Positions 32,192 to 44,769 of a stretch of DNA of 64,000 bases are shown here, one piece after another (position 1 is the first letter of the stretch; every line of letters begins with the position of its first letter). Below the pieces are notes generated by a model that saw only the letters and a program-made list of their open reading frames with translations, had not been told where the DNA came from and searched no databases. This DNA comes from Gigaspora rosea (taxonomy: Eukaryota > Glomeromycota > Glomeromycetes > Diversisporales > Gigasporaceae). The position numbers were made by a program, and so were the translations under genes. Where the stretch lies: the NCBI GenBank assembly GCA_003550325.1, contig QKWP01000113.1, forward strand, positions 1 through 64,000, given 5' to 3'.

Positions 32192-32630
32192 TGTTCGATT
32201 ATGTGGATGGGTTAGGTCTTTGTTAGAAAAAATTCAAGACGAAGATAGCTTTTATTATATAGAAGACATGATAGTGGATCGTTAACTTGATATTGATACA
32301 GAAGAATTTTTAGGTCCTTTTTATAATTGTAGTTTCTCCTATCCTAAAACTATGTACAATGAACTCAAATACCAATAACAATGTTATGTATACGATCTAT
32401 ATATAATGAATGATAAATAATGCTAATATGTATCATAGCAAAATAAACAGTATAACGGGGCAGCAACACAAATAAATAAATAAATAATAAATAACTAATA
32501 AAGAATAAATAAAAATAAAGTAAACTAGTAGTACGTCGAACGAGGGGTCAACACTGTTACATGATCGTCCAATACATTGTAAACAGTAACTGTCACAATA
32601 TGAAAGCACAAAAATATCTACTATATTACA
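32192..32630 (+). repeat. Left LTR-like direct repeat
   Basis: Partner of 34394-34844. Includes GATGGGTTAGGTCTTTGTTA, an AAATAAATAAATAA microsatellite and the end CTATATTACA. Confidence 0.7.
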
Positions 32631-34393
32631 CTTCTACCTCATTTAAAATGCGAGGTCCTCTGAGCATAATCAACCAGTGATTAAAAAAATTCTAAACTTG
32701 TTAAAAAAAATAAATTCTGGATTTTAGGTTCCTTGGATTATCCATAACTAGAACAAAACTAATACATAGGGGTTTTGTACCTTAGCTTACCTATAACCAA
32801 AACTAGAAAAAAAACTAAACTTAATTCAGTTCACTCAAAAAAAAATTAATTTAAAAACTAACTTAAAAAAAACTAAAAAAAAATAAAAAATATAACTGTT
32901 TAAAATTCTTTTCTTTTTAAACCTCATATTCAAAATTTAAAGTATAGTATATAAGTTTTCATTCTTTTGTTTTCTTTTTATTATATGTATCGCTTTACTA
33001 AAATTTTTCTTTTATAAGTTATTTTTCTTTTTTAGAAGTTTTTTTATTTAGCATTGTATTATCAAATTATTTCTGCTTCACAAAAATCAGATTGGCTTTC
33101 AAATTTATTTAATAGTATTTCACTTGTCTCATCTTGACTTGAATGTCACCCATGTGATCGTTAGATTATCATTTATTGATGATCCGTCTTGATCCATTTT
33201 CTAATTTCTTTTTTCTTCTAGTTTCGTTCTTCGACTTGTAGTTCAATTCAAAAGGCTTTTATTCTTTTCTACACCCTTTTTCATATTTTACTCAATGTTT
33301 TCATTCATCCTTGATATGTTTCGTCCGGTTTGTTCTCAACTTTAGTTTTCTCTTTTATGAATAGAATAATTTTATTTTATTTGTAAATAATAACTTGTCC
33401 ATAATGCAAAAATTAGTAAAATAATTTTGATCTATAAAACTTAGTTGAAGTAGAGTTCTTCTGTTCAACCAGAGCTTCGTGTACTGAAGACGAAGATATA
33501 ATTTTTGGAGTTTCATAATTATAGACTGTACAATATTGTAGTTCATGGTGATAAAGATTCTGACATTCTATCAGTGCCTTAAAGAAAGACATATCTGATG
33601 ATCCTTCGTTTACACTTCTGTATTTTGGGCTTTCAGGTTAAAGTTAGTTAATATAGATTACTGGGCGTTCTTTCAACTGGGGTCTTGAGGTATGTATATA
33701 AAAAAATTTGTTGGCCTATTCTTTTTAATTAATTACAATCTAACTTTCTTTTCTTATAGGACGGTATCAACTTTTTCAGGACCAGGATATTTAAGGATAA
33801 GTATAAAGTTGCTTGTTGTTTTTTTTTCACTATATTAATTCTTTATCTATTCCAGGGTGGTATGAAAAAAATAACTGTTTACTTAAGTGGTATTCTGTGA
33901 ACAATAATGGATAATACTGCGATAAGATTGGACCAGATTTTTATTGGATGTTTTATGGACTTAAAAGGTTCTACTGGGATGTAGAGTTTAAAAAATTTTA
34001 TTTTCACTTATTTCAATTCCTTCAATTAATTTTCTTTTCATCTAGGATGGCATTTTGTTAATATAGAAAAAAAAAATAGGATGGAGTTGACATGTAAGAA
34101 TGGTATGTAGGCATAAAACATTAACTTTTTAAAGTATAGCTTCAGATTTCGCTTCTGTTTTGGGATCAAATATTAGTGTTTCGTTTCAATAGTATATATC
34201 TCAGAGAGAAACATTCTTTGCACAATTATGGGAACATGACTTCGAAAAGATATGGAAGGTCATAAATCTGGACTCAGTTCCTTAAAGGAACAATGGACCA
34301 TGTTTTCTATTTTGTAGAACGTAACCAAATTCAAATTGAAATTTCTTCAAGTAGGCGATTTGGTCCTGTCGTCATCACCAAATGTAATTGAAA

Positions 34394-34844
34394 TATTCGA
34401 TTATGTAGATGGGTTAGGTCTTTGTTAGAAAAAATTAAAGATGAAGATAGCTTTTATTAAATAGAAGACATGATAATAGATCGTTAACTTGATATTAATA
34501 CAGAAAGATTTTTAGGTCCTCTTTATAATTGTAGTTTCTTCTATCCTAAACTATATACAATGACTCAAATACCAATAATAATATAGTTACGATATTATGC
34601 ATACAATCTGTGCATAACAAATGATACATAATGCCAATATGCATCGTAGCAAATAAACAGTATAATGGGGCAGTGATACAAATAAATAAATAAATAAATA
34701 ATAAATAACTAATAAAAATAAATAAAAATAAAGTAAACTAGTAGTATGTCAAACGAGAGGTCGACACTGTTATGTGATTATCTAATACATTGTAAACATG
34801 TGACTGTCGCAATATGAAAGTATAAAAATATCTACTATATTACA
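34394..34844 (+). repeat. Right LTR-like direct repeat
   Basis: Partner of 32192-32630. Slightly longer because of a longer AAAT microsatellite. Confidence 0.7.
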
Positions 34845-34929
34845 ATATATATCTACTTTATTTGAAGATGGCTTATAGGCAACTTTTAATTTTGCTTACT
34901 TACTATAGCATATAATAAAACCCTGAACA

Positions 34930-37295
34930 TATAGTACAGAGGTTATATATTACGCATTTTAGCAAAAACCCAAAAATTTGAGGAAAAAACAGGTTTTAGC
35001 AATTATTTTGGCATTCAGGTCAAATTTAAATGAATTTTTTTTTAAAATGAAGATTTTAGTAAAGTACATTTAGCAAAAAAAGTTTATTCAATTATGATTA
35101 CTAGATTAGAAGTTATTAAGTAAATATAGTTTTGTTATTTTTAGTCAATTAGATCAAAATTGGACAAAATCAAGTTATGATCTATATAAAAGATATTAAG
35201 AGTCCTTATATAATTATAATGAAAGTTAATTATTAATAAAGCATCTAATTATCTACAATAAAAGTTTAAAGCAAATTAGTCTTGGTATTAGACAAGCAAT
35301 GATAATAGGCAAAAGGCAGTACCAATAAACAACTTTTTCATAAAACTTAGTATATATTCAACTTATTATATAAAATGTTTAATATGAAATAAAATATCTT
35401 TAAAAGTATATTCACTTTATAAGTAAAACAAAGGTTTTTTAAGAAATATATACTGCTTAAAAATTTGGTTTTTGTCGCATATTTAAAACTATTAGCTACA
35501 AAAATCTGTATAGATACATTATATATTTAACATATTATTGAGATACTCTACTCTTAAAGTTGTAGAAAAAAAGCTTACTATGCTAATAATAACAAGTTTA
35601 TTAAAATCAGCTTAGTGTATTACAAGAAGTATAAAAAAGTTTTGCTATTTCTTTAAAACTTTAAATAATTACAAAAATTTTTTACTAAATTTTCAAAATA
35701 TTTTGAGCTGATCTTAGTGATCTTACTATCTTTGGAATAGTAGTTTTCTTTTTTACAATCTTTGTTAAATATTTAATTAAGGTTAGCATAATAGAAAATT
35801 AAGAAAATCTTTAGCTTTTTTTATAAATTTTTTTAGAATCTTGGTTGATTTAAGTATGGCAGTTATATGATTTTTAAAAATTATTATATCTTCTTGTATC
35901 TTAAAAAAGTAAGGGTATAATATTATATATATAATATGCTATTTTTTTGTATTACATAATTGAGCAAAAAAAGCATAAATTATATTAATAAAGTCTAATA
36001 GTTTGTTTAGAATATATTAACTTTATTTAGTTCAGCATACTTTAAATTTGTAATTTGGGTAGCAAAATATAGATCCTGAAAGGTTCAAATATATAAAATG
36101 AATAAACTTAAATTATGAGCATAATTGAAGTAAAATTTTTAGTAAATGTCTAAAAATTCTGAAAAACAAAACTAATAAACTTAATTATATATAGAGCATT
36201 TCTATTTGTACATGGGTGTTTGTATACTGTACTACACAAATCATATAGAAAAATGCAGTATACAAATCATTTTTTGTACAACAAACATAAAGAAAAAAAA
36301 CAAAAATTAATTGTATCTTAAAATTTTGCTTAAGAAACAATCCATGGGCTCTAAAAAAAAATTCCTTGTAAAATTTTGGAAAAACTATGCTTCCCTGCCC
36401 ATCCTAGTTCTTACTCTAACCCTAATATTAATTAAATTATTTTTTATTTTAATAAAAATCTTTTAATTTATAAATTATACTTGTATTCAAATACTCTGTA
36501 TACAATTAGTTATTTTCTTATATATAATAAAAATTATACAGTAGGTGCTATATTATTGTAAGTAGTTTTTAAAAATAAATATAAAATTAAATAAATAAAA
36601 GATATTGGACTAAAAATAAAAATACCGTATAAATTAATTAAATCTATATTTTTTAAATAAAAAAAAGTTTAAAAAATTCTATATTACAGTTTTTAAAATA
36701 ATTAAGTAAAATTTTAATTTTTATATTGAACTGATTTTTTAAATTTTAATATAGTATTACTAAAATATAGTAATATAAAACTTAATTTTTTTATTAATTA
36801 ACTAGCAATTTTTTTTAAATAAAATTATTTACTATAGCAAATTATACATATTATAAAAGTTTTATAATTTTTAAAAAATATTTGGTAATTCTATATGTAG
36901 TAATAAAATTACTTTATTTGGTAATTTGTTAATTTTATTTTAATAATTTAACTTTAATATTTAATATGGGCCAGTGCAGAAAGGTTTGCACCTCAAAAAA
37001 TTTTATAATTTTGATAGGACCTGGACATATAGTATGAAGGTCATACATTACGCATTTCAGCAAAAACTCCTAAAATTTAAAAAGCAAAAAAAAGGGTTTG
37101 GCAATTATCTTGGTATCTAGTAGTCCAATTTGAATGAACTTATTTTTTAAAATGAAGCTTTTAGTGATGCGCATCTAACAAAAAAAAGTTTATTCAATTT
37201 TAATTACTGAATAAGAAGTTATTTAAACAAATATAGGTTTGTTATTTTCAGCAAATTAGGTCAAAACTGGCCAAAATCTAGTTATTCCCTATGAG
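34930..37295. repeat. Two direct copies of a foldback-arm sequence about 2 kb apart
   Basis: The segments 34930-35185 and 36995-37290 share ACATATAGTA...ATTACGCATTT, CAAAAACCC/TCC, TTTTTAAAATGAAG and AAAAAAGTTTATTCAATT. They are remote relatives of the 3100-3200 foldback interior. The 1.8 kb between (35186-36994) is AT-rich with no recognisable gene. Confidence 0.6.
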
Positions 37296-37505
37296 AAATG
37301 TCCGGGTCCTATTTTGACACTAAAAAAAATTTTTTATTTTCTTGATTAATTATTTTTTAATTTTTTTTTTAAACTTTGGCAAGTTTTGCCATTGTTTTAT
37401 TTGTATAGTTATATATACATGATCGTATAAGAACTGCGAAAAACTCTGATACAACTCAGATTTGAGTTTGTATAATTTTAGCAGTATTTTAGTGCAAAAT
37501 TTAAA

Positions 37506-38270
37506 AAAATTTACTATATAAAAATGCAATGTTTGATAAATTTCTATACAAAATTACCTTTTTTAGAATTATCTGAGTTGTATCAGAGTTCTTCGGGGTT
37601 CTATCGTATAAGGCATTTTACAGATTAGTATGGTATAGGTGAACAAATCCGTATAGTATAGGCCAAATTTTTAAATCTATACTATACTGATCTGGTATAA
37701 TATATATTAGGGTTAGGGTTAGAAATTATAGCTGATCGGCATAGTATAGATCTTAAATTTGGCCTATACTATACGGATTTGCTCACCTATACCATACTAA
37801 CCTGCTATAATTTTTATTATATACAGTGTTAATCTATTACTAATACAAGCTCGATTTCATTCAGTTACTTCTAACAGCACCTAAATGCAACCTACTACAG
37901 CAACTCTGGAGAGGTTTGCAACCGAGAAAACCCCTTATGAAGTTATTATCCAACCTAGAATTTCACCAAGTCAGCTCAGCGGTGCCACGAGTTCCTGTAG
38001 TATTCTAAACTTCAAACTTAGGTCTTATATTACATCTTGTGACTTCAGTTATTCCAAATTGGGATTTTGGTACAGTTTTCTTTACAGAAACAAATTTTTG
38101 AAATAGCAGCTACCCAATTAAGTTCGTCATATGATGTCCCTTTTCTGCCCCGCAGTGTTTCAGTAGGACCCCGAAGAACTCTGCTATAAATTAGAGGTAA
38201 CTAAAAAAGGAAATTTTGTATAGAAATTAATTAAACATTGCATGTTTATATAGTAAGGGAAGAGCAGTTA
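37506..38270. mobile_element. Possible element with ACTCTGATACAACTCAGA-type inverted ends
   Basis: Bases 37506-37608 are the approximate inverse of 38163-38270 (AAATTACCTTTTTTAG..., CAGAGTTCTTCGGGGTTC). Inside lie a 187-bp palindromic MITE (37621-37807) and a relatively GC-rich frame, 37885-38106, beginning MQPTTATLERFATEKTPYEV. I cannot identify the frame's product; it may be a captured exon. Confidence 0.45.
37621..37807. mobile_element. Palindromic MITE (AGTATGGTATAG family)
   Basis: CAGATTAGTATGGTATAGGT pairs with ACCTATACCATACTAACCTG. The centre is TATATATTAGGGTTAGGGTT. The family recurs at 50150-50320 and in pieces at 27715, 28100 and 30620. Confidence 0.85.
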
Positions 38271-38359
38271 ATCATGTAATTAGGGTTTACATAGGTCCTA
38301 ACCCCCCTAGTGACAGAACTATTGACCAATCAAATTTAAGAAAACTCAAAACGTCTTTG

Positions 38360-38945
38360 ACCTGAAAATAAGCTACCCCACAATTAACAAAAGTCGCTAT
38401 ATAGAAAGTCTAAATTTTACTAAGCAAATCAAAAAAAAATCGATTAAGTAAACTTATTCAGCAGATCAAAATACACTTTTCACAAAATTTTCATAAGTAT
38501 CGGAGAATTTTTTATTAATTGACTTTTGATTTTTACGTTCGACGATAAAATTAAAATTTTTTAAAAAATATATTCGACGAACATAAAAGTTAAAAGTTAA
38601 ATAATAAAAACTTCTCCAATACTTATGAAAATTTTGTAATAAGTGTATTTAGATCTGCTGAATAAGGTTACTTAATCGATATTTTTCGATTTGCTTAGTA
38701 AAATTTAGACTTTACTATGTAGCAACGTTTGTCAATTGTAGGGCAAATATATTTTTTTAAAAAATTTTAATTTTTCCGTTGAACGTAAAAATCAAAAGTC
38801 AATTAATAAAAAATTCTCCAATCCTTATGAAAATTTTATAGTAAGTATATTTTGATCGGCTGAATAAGGTTACGTAATCGATTTTTTTGATTTGCTTAGT
38901 AAATTTAGACTTTACTATGTAGCAACTATCTGCGATTAACTAAAA
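38360..38945. repeat. Foldback plus a third copy of its arm
   Basis: The arms 38360-38550 and 38555-38740 are inverted. A further copy of the second arm follows at 38775-38940 in direct orientation (TCAAAAGTCAATTAATAAAA ... GTAGCAAC). The shared words are TTTACTAAGCAAATC and GATTAAGTAAAC. Confidence 0.7.
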
Positions 38946-39320
38946 ATCGATTTTCTTTAATATGATTGGCTATTTATACTATATATATAGGGTGTGATAT
39001 TTGGGGACCTCCACCTCCCCAAAAAATCATATGATTTTCTGCACTTCCCTAAATTTTTAAATTTTGGCCTATTTAATACGCCTATTTGACTGATATTATA
39101 CAAACTCAGATCTGAGTTGTATCAGAGTTCTGTTTAAGTTCCCTAACTGGCTTGCTTTTATTATTTCACCTTTAGGAGGAATTAAACTGCAGCCTTGCAA
39201 TTTGTATCCTTGGAGCATAACCGATATGCTATTGATATGAAGAACATTTTCTTGATTAATTATTAAAAACTTTTTAGTATTAAATAAAATAGATTTTAAT
39301 CTAACTTATTATATTATTTT
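38946..39320. other. AT-rich spacer
   Basis: One more ACTCAGATCTGAGTTGTATC repeat word sits at 39102-39122. Nothing else recognised. Confidence 0.4.
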
Positions 39321-39459
39321 TAGAGAATTGCTATTTCTACCCCTATTTTTGCTAATGCTACCCTCAGCTAGCCTCTGACCCTTTTGACTAGTCATGTGCA
39401 ATGTAGTACAAATAATGATTACATGACTTCAAATACCAAAATTTTGGGTTATACAAACC

Positions 39460-39761
39460 GGGTGGCAATCAATTAATCGACAGTCGCTTCACCGACATAA
39501 CATTTCACCGACAAGTTCATTTTACCGACAGTTTATTTCACTGAAGCTCATTTCACCGACAAAGTAATTCTTGTCATTGTCGTTAGGGTCAGGGTAGAAT
39601 TAGGTAGAATTAGGGCTAAAGTTAGGGTGCTTTTTAAAAAAAAACTTGTCGGTGAAATGAACTACGGTGAAACAAACTGTCGGTAAAATGAACTTGTCAG
39701 TGAGTATTTGTCGGTAAAATGTTATGTCGGTGAAGTAATTGTCGGCAAAATAATATGAAAC
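39460..39761. mobile_element. 302-bp MITE with CACCGACA repeats, 10-bp TSD
   Basis: TATACAAACC flanks it (39450-39459, 39762-39771). Inside, CACCGACA-type words in one half and TGTCGGTG-type words in the other make a palindrome around GTCGTTAGGGTCAGG. A relative in the opposite orientation lies at 49022-49261. Confidence 0.85.
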
Positions 39762-39859
39762 TATACAAACCTGTGATCACATGATTTGTGTAACCAAAAA
39801 AGCCAATCAAAATTTGAACCAAGTTCTGGTTAAATTGAACAACTTCAGATTAACTTAAA

Positions 39860-40195
39860 CCAGAAATTGGTTCTATTGAGCCACTTTGGGTTCATTTAAA
39901 CCAACTTCTGGTTCAAATGAACCGAAATGGTTCAATTTGAACCAGAACTTGGGTTCAAATGACTTGAAGTGGTTCAATTTGAACCAGACTTGGTTCAAGT
40001 GAACCCGAAGTGGTTCAATTTGACCCTGAACTTGGTACAAATGAACCCAAAGTGGTTCAATTTGAACCAAGCTCTGGTTTAAATAAACAAGAAGTAGTTC
40101 AATTTGAACCAATTTGAATCTGAAATGGTTCAAGTGAACCCGAATTGGTTCAATTTGGACCAAGTCCTGGTTCAAATTTTGATTGTTTTTTGTTA
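39860..40195 (-). repeat. Degenerate tandem repeat of GGTTCAAWTGAACC words
   Basis: A roughly 24-48-bp period of (G)AAGTGGTTCAATTTGAACC with alternating TGGTTCAAATGAACC creates a long minus-strand frame (40205-39873) of repeated FKLNHF/VHLNQ. It is a by-product of self-complementary repeats inside the TIR element, not a supported protein. Confidence 0.75.
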
Positions 40196-40364
40196 TACAA
40201 ATCACGTGATCACAGGTTTTGCGTAACCTAAAAGTTTGTTAAAATGCACGAATCTGAAAGTCACATGATCACTATTTTACTACGTTGCCTGTGACTAGGT
40301 CGGAAGGGTCGGAGGCCGGCTGGGGTGGCATTAGCAAAAGTGGAGAGTGGAAATAGCAATTCTC

Positions 40365-40797
40365 TATAAAAAATAGTTAAAACTAAGATAAAGACAATTA
40401 ATACCTCTAGCTCGCAGCTACGCCCGGGCCTTTCGACCTAGTATCTTCTATTATATTAAAGCATAAATGTCCATCTATCACGCTATCGACCAATCAGAAA
40501 ATTCAACGTAGTATTTCCTGTTTACTGAAATGTATATTGTCAAAATTTGATAAATTACCTCTTTAGGGCACTAAAAAATTTTTGAATCGAATTGAATATT
40601 TTGCCAACGAAAAATTAATTTTGCATGGCCTTATTCTAAACTCATACCCGGATAACTCTTTATCCGAAAGGTTATAACCTTTAACAAAATCTAATAACCG
40701 GTTCAACTTCAAATAAAAGAATAATGGTTATATCCTAAATATTTATATTATAATGCATCAATCAAATAAAGTAACTCTATATTGTTAATATAAAAAA
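40365..40797. other. Spacer with an eroded MITE end
   Basis: It contains the TGCATGGCCTTA end also found at 29475. No gene seen. Confidence 0.35.
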
Positions 40798-42399
40798 AGG
40801 GAATTACTTTTTATACCCCCCAAATTTACTATTCATACCCTCTAGCCCAGCCTCCAACCCTTCTGACCCAGTCACGTGAACGTAGTAAAACTGAGCTCAT
40901 GTGACCTTTAGATTCTTGCATTTTGACCAATGGTCAGGTTACGCGAAATCTGGGTCACGTGACCCGGGTAACAATTATAGCCAATTAAATTTAATTAAAT
41001 AGGCGAAATGTGGCATGACTCCATCTAATATTTTTTCTTACTAAGTTAACGATACATGTCCACTAATTGAAAATTGTAGAGCTCGTCGAGACGCATCTAA
41101 CGATGATTAGATCATCCAAATCGGCCCAGTGGATGGTGAGATATCGTTGAAAAACGATTGGCCGACTATATAAAAATTCGTGACAGAAATCACTATAGGC
41201 GAAATGTAGCGTGCTTCCATATAAAACTTTTTTCTTACTAAGTTAACGATACATGCCCACTAATTAAAAGTTGTAGAGCTCGTCGAGACACATCTAATGG
41301 TGGTTAGATAATCCAAATCGGCCCAGTGGATGGCGAGATATCATTGAAAAACGATCGGCCGACTATATGAAATCTATGTAAACATTGTTTACATATAGTC
41401 AGCCAATCGTTTTTTGACGATATCTCGCCATCCACTGGGCCAATTTGGATGATCTAACCACCGTTAGATGCGTCTCAATGAGCTCTACAACTTTCAATTA
41501 GTGGGCATGCATCGTTAACTTAGTAAGAAAAAAAGCTTTATATGGAAGCACGCCACATTTCGCCTATAGTGATTTCTGTCACGGATTTTTATATAGTCGG
41601 CCAATCGTTTTTCGACAATATCTCGTCATCCACTGGGCCGATTTGGATGATCTAACCACCGTTAGATGCGTCTCGACGAGCTCTACAACTAACAATTGGT
41701 GACATGTAGCGTTAACTTAGTAAGAAAAAATTTTAGATGGAGGCATGCCACATTTCGCCTATTTAATTAAATTTAATTGGCTATAATTGTTACCCGGGTC
41801 ACGTGACCCAGATTTCGCGTAACCTGACCATTGGTCAAAATTCAAGAATCCGAAAGTCACGTGATCTCGGTTTGTACTACATTACGCAAATCAAAAAAGT
41901 AAGGTAATTTTGGGGTACATATAGGCAGAGACCCGTAAAAATTTTTTGTGTTATACAAAATCTTTATTTGCGTTATTGCAAAAATTTGTATTAATTTGTA
42001 ATAAGATATTAACTTTATATTAATTTGCAATTGTTTGGAAAACATCAAAAATTTACTCAAAATTTGTTCTGACCTTGCTCGTCTTTTATGTTCATTCATT
42101 TTCTTTTTCGGAAACTTTAATTTCTGACATTATTAGCCAATCAAAATTTATAGAATACATGTGAATTTTACCCTTAGAAATTTGGTTTAATTTGCATTAT
42201 CAATCTAACTTTGCATTAGTTTGTATTAATTTATATACAAATTTTTACAGGTCTCTGCATACGGGAGTATCAAAAAAGTAGGTGCAGGAGTATCAAAAAC
42301 GTAAGATTTGCCTACATTACACATGACTGGGTCGGAAGGGTCGGAGGCCAGGCTGGGAGGTATGAATAGTAAATTTGGGGGTATAAAAAGTATTTCCCT
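40798..42399. mobile_element. 1.6-kb nested palindromic element
   Basis: The outer ends AGGGAATTACTTTTTATACC and its inverse match. The left arm continues through GGTCAGGTTACGCGAAATCT and GGGTCACGTGACCC. Within it an arm of about 175-195 bp occurs twice in direct order (41013-41185, 41195-41390), then twice inverted (41395-41570, 41575-41760), centred on AACATTGTTTACAT near 41388. The right side is longer because another MITE (41924-42259) is inserted. It shares outer TIR words with 39323-40364 and inner arms with 11149-11664. No coding capacity. Confidence 0.8.
41924..42259. mobile_element. 336-bp nested MITE with TA target
   Basis: GGCAGAGACCCGTAAAAATT and its near inverse form about 22-bp TIRs. 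TA on each side (41922-41923, 42260-42261). It lies inside the right arm of the 1.6-kb palindrome. Confidence 0.7.
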
Positions 42400-43289
42400 A
42401 AAAAAATGATTTATGCATGAAATTTGTACTTTGTACATCCTATTCTAACTTATGTATTCGTCAGGTGTCATTAGTGGCCAGATAAGGGATCTAGGCGTAT
42501 TTCAGAAATAAATAAAATCTTATTTGTTATCAAAATTATGAAATCGGAAAATAAAATGGGGGTGTTTAGAGACTCACATTTGACGAAATAAGTAAAAATT
42601 TTTTTATTATGCAGATCAATAAACTATTTAATGTGTTAACAAATTCTGAATCCTGATTGGCTAGATCAGGTGTGACATAAAAAAACAATCAAAACAATAA
42701 AACTGATCATTGGCTAGATCAGATGTGGCATTTTATATTTGTCCTTCGGTTCCCATTTTCCTAGTAATAATTAGAAGCAGTATATCGATTAATAACAACA
42801 AAATAATTTATAGTAATGAAGATCATATAAATAAGTGTATTCAAATTTTAAAGAAGGTTCGTACATCTCCTATTTGATAATAAATACGTCGTCTTCTTGT
42901 TTTTCAAAATAAAATTTACGAATTTTAATTCTGAAACCCTTTATTATTATAATGTTTTGCATCATTTCTGAATTTATGTTGATTCTCAATTGGCATGTGT
43001 TAATATAATGTTCCGCATCATTTCTTATTCTCAATTGGCTTGTGTTATTCGTGTATCGTGAAATGTCATTAGTCATTTAGAACCGCTATCCATTTTCAAT
43101 TAATAAAAAAAAAAAGCGAAAATAATATTAATAATAATAAAGTAAAAAAATTAAAATAAATAAATAAATAAATAAATAAATAAGTGCGAATAAAAATGAA
43201 TCACTAAACATTAAATGCTAACTTTCATACATTAAAGGAATACATTCGAATATTCATATATATTTTAACAATGTAATTAATAATTTTTG
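42400..43289. other. AT-rich spacer
   Basis: It has the CTGATTGGCTAGATCAGG repeat shared with 27850, a near-duplicate pair of TTTCTxAATTxATGTTGATTCTCAATTGGC segments (42963-43050) and an (AAAT)n run at 43155-43185. No gene supported. Confidence 0.4.
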
Positions 43290-43575
43290 CATTCCCCGCG
43301 TAGAACACATCCACATTTGTTTTTCGGCAACAGCAGGAATCTGGTCGGGTGTCTTGTCTAACCCGAATCTAATAAGAAGATGGAAGTTAATTACTAAATT
43401 TTTTTTAAAAAAAACCCCTTAAAATTATCTTTTCCATGACCTGCCTGGTTAGGTAGCACAGATTATTTCGTAAAATTTTCAACATAACAAACTTGCATCC
43501 CCAAGTTATTCATATCTTGTTTGGCATGAGATTTCACGAGTCACGAAGTCATATCCTTGCTCAATAAAGTGTATA
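43290..43575 (-). pseudogene. Fragment with integrase-type motif, copy 2
   Basis: The minus strand reads GYDFVTRE, then NLGDASLLC/NFTK, then the eroded region equivalent to the HGGHEKTWK block (AGHGKDNF). A TTATTAG acceptor follows, then FGLDKTPDQIPAVAEKQMWM. It corresponds block by block, including the intron acceptor, with the plus-strand fragment at 13282-13662. In this copy the donor region and the histidines are damaged. Confidence 0.45.
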
Positions 43576-44769
43576 AAAAAAAAGATGAACCAATAAAAGA
43601 ATTGTCTTTATAAATATCATTGAAAAAGATCTTTACAAATATAAATGTAATTATTAATAAGTAATTATTCTATGGTCTCTTGATCTGTGAAAATCGAGAA
43701 AGACCACATTTCAATTCAGAATTGAAGTAAATTCAGAAATGGCTCGGAACAATAATAGTATAGAATAATCCTTTTATCACGCAGCGTTCAACTTGCGCTT
43801 TTCTTATTATATTCTGTACTGTGTAAAGTATATAATAGAAAAATAAATAAGTGCTTACCGTACAAGTACCGTACAAGTATGTATTCATATATATTATATA
43901 ATAATAATTATTACAGTACATACTTACAAAAAACTGAAAAGCCAGTATAAGTTTAAAGTGTAATTTATTTATATCGACCTATTAAATAATATAATAAACA
44001 AACGAAATATTAAAATCATGTTCTTATTTAAAATACATTAAATTTATGATGTAGACAAGTTTTACACCGGGTGATGCTGGTTAAATTTAAACTCTGTTCA
44101 TATATACCTGATTTTAGTGGCACTAGAAGGTTGGAGAATTATTATAAAATACAAATAATCTAGGTAATATAAAAATGAATAGATATAGATAACAAACAAG
44201 GATATTAACCTATAGAAAAATACCTCTTAAAAAATAGGTTTTAGAAAACAGCTTTGAGAAATTAGACTATAGTATTCAAAATTAGTTCGCATTTCTTGTT
44301 AAAGCCCATTTATAAAAACAATATATAAGCCCTCATATACTTGATTTTACCAGAATATAATAAATTTAAGGAATGCATATTTCCATCATAGAATTTACTA
44401 TTTTCATAGTAAATTTTTATAGTATTAAGAGATATTCACTAAATTTATAATAATTAACTATTTTACCTCTAAAAGCACGGTTTCTGTTATTTGGATTCAT
44501 GAGAAATTTTTTAGAGAAAATAAATATTAGCTTTGTTTTTCTTGTTAAAATATGAAGTAATATATATATTTTTTATGTATTTATATTATTTATCTTGGCT
44601 ATTAACATACCGATAACTTATCTATGTATCGTAGTATTGAACGTTCTTGTTGTAAAAAAAAATTTTTTACGTAATATAGCAAACAAATTTCTGGTTGATG
44701 ATTTCCAATCTAATTAAGATCGGATGACGATTTCGATCTATTAAGATCAGATGATCAATTTGTATTATT
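43576..44769. other. AT-rich region, nothing recognised
   Basis: No TIR pair, domain or RNA gene is visible. The frame at 43733-43921 is low-complexity (Tyr-rich) and unsupported. Confidence 0.4.

Larger units (their letters stand above)
32192..34844. mobile_element. LTR-like direct repeats flanking 1.76 kb
   Basis: Bases 32192-32630 (TGTTCGATTATG...CTATATTACA) and 34394-34844 are about 85-90% alike in the same orientation. The left copy has the TG...CA ends of an LTR. The inner 1.76 kb has no reverse transcriptase, gag or clear primer site that I can recognise, but does contain intron-like boundaries (near 33758, 33857, 34046). A non-autonomous LTR element is the best guess; duplicated gene segments are the alternative. 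No target duplication is seen. Confidence 0.45.
39323..40364. mobile_element. 1,042-bp TIR element with TA target
   Basis: The ends GAGAATTGCTATTTCTACCC and (inverted) GAGAATTGCTATTTCCACTC extend as about 150-bp imperfect TIRs including CCTCTGACCCTT/CCTCCGACCCTT. TA lies on both sides (39321-39322, 40365-40366), fitting Tc1/mariner-type insertion. It carries a nested MITE (39460-39761) and a satellite-like block (39860-40195), no transposase. Confidence 0.8.

Noticed and set aside
32192..34844. Complete LTR retrotransposon
   Set aside because: No reverse transcriptase, integrase or gag is recognisable and no target duplication is seen; kept only as LTR-like repeats.
39873..40205. 110-codon minus-strand frame with repeated FKLNHF words
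   Set aside because: Produced by self-complementary GGTTCAA repeats inside a TIR element.
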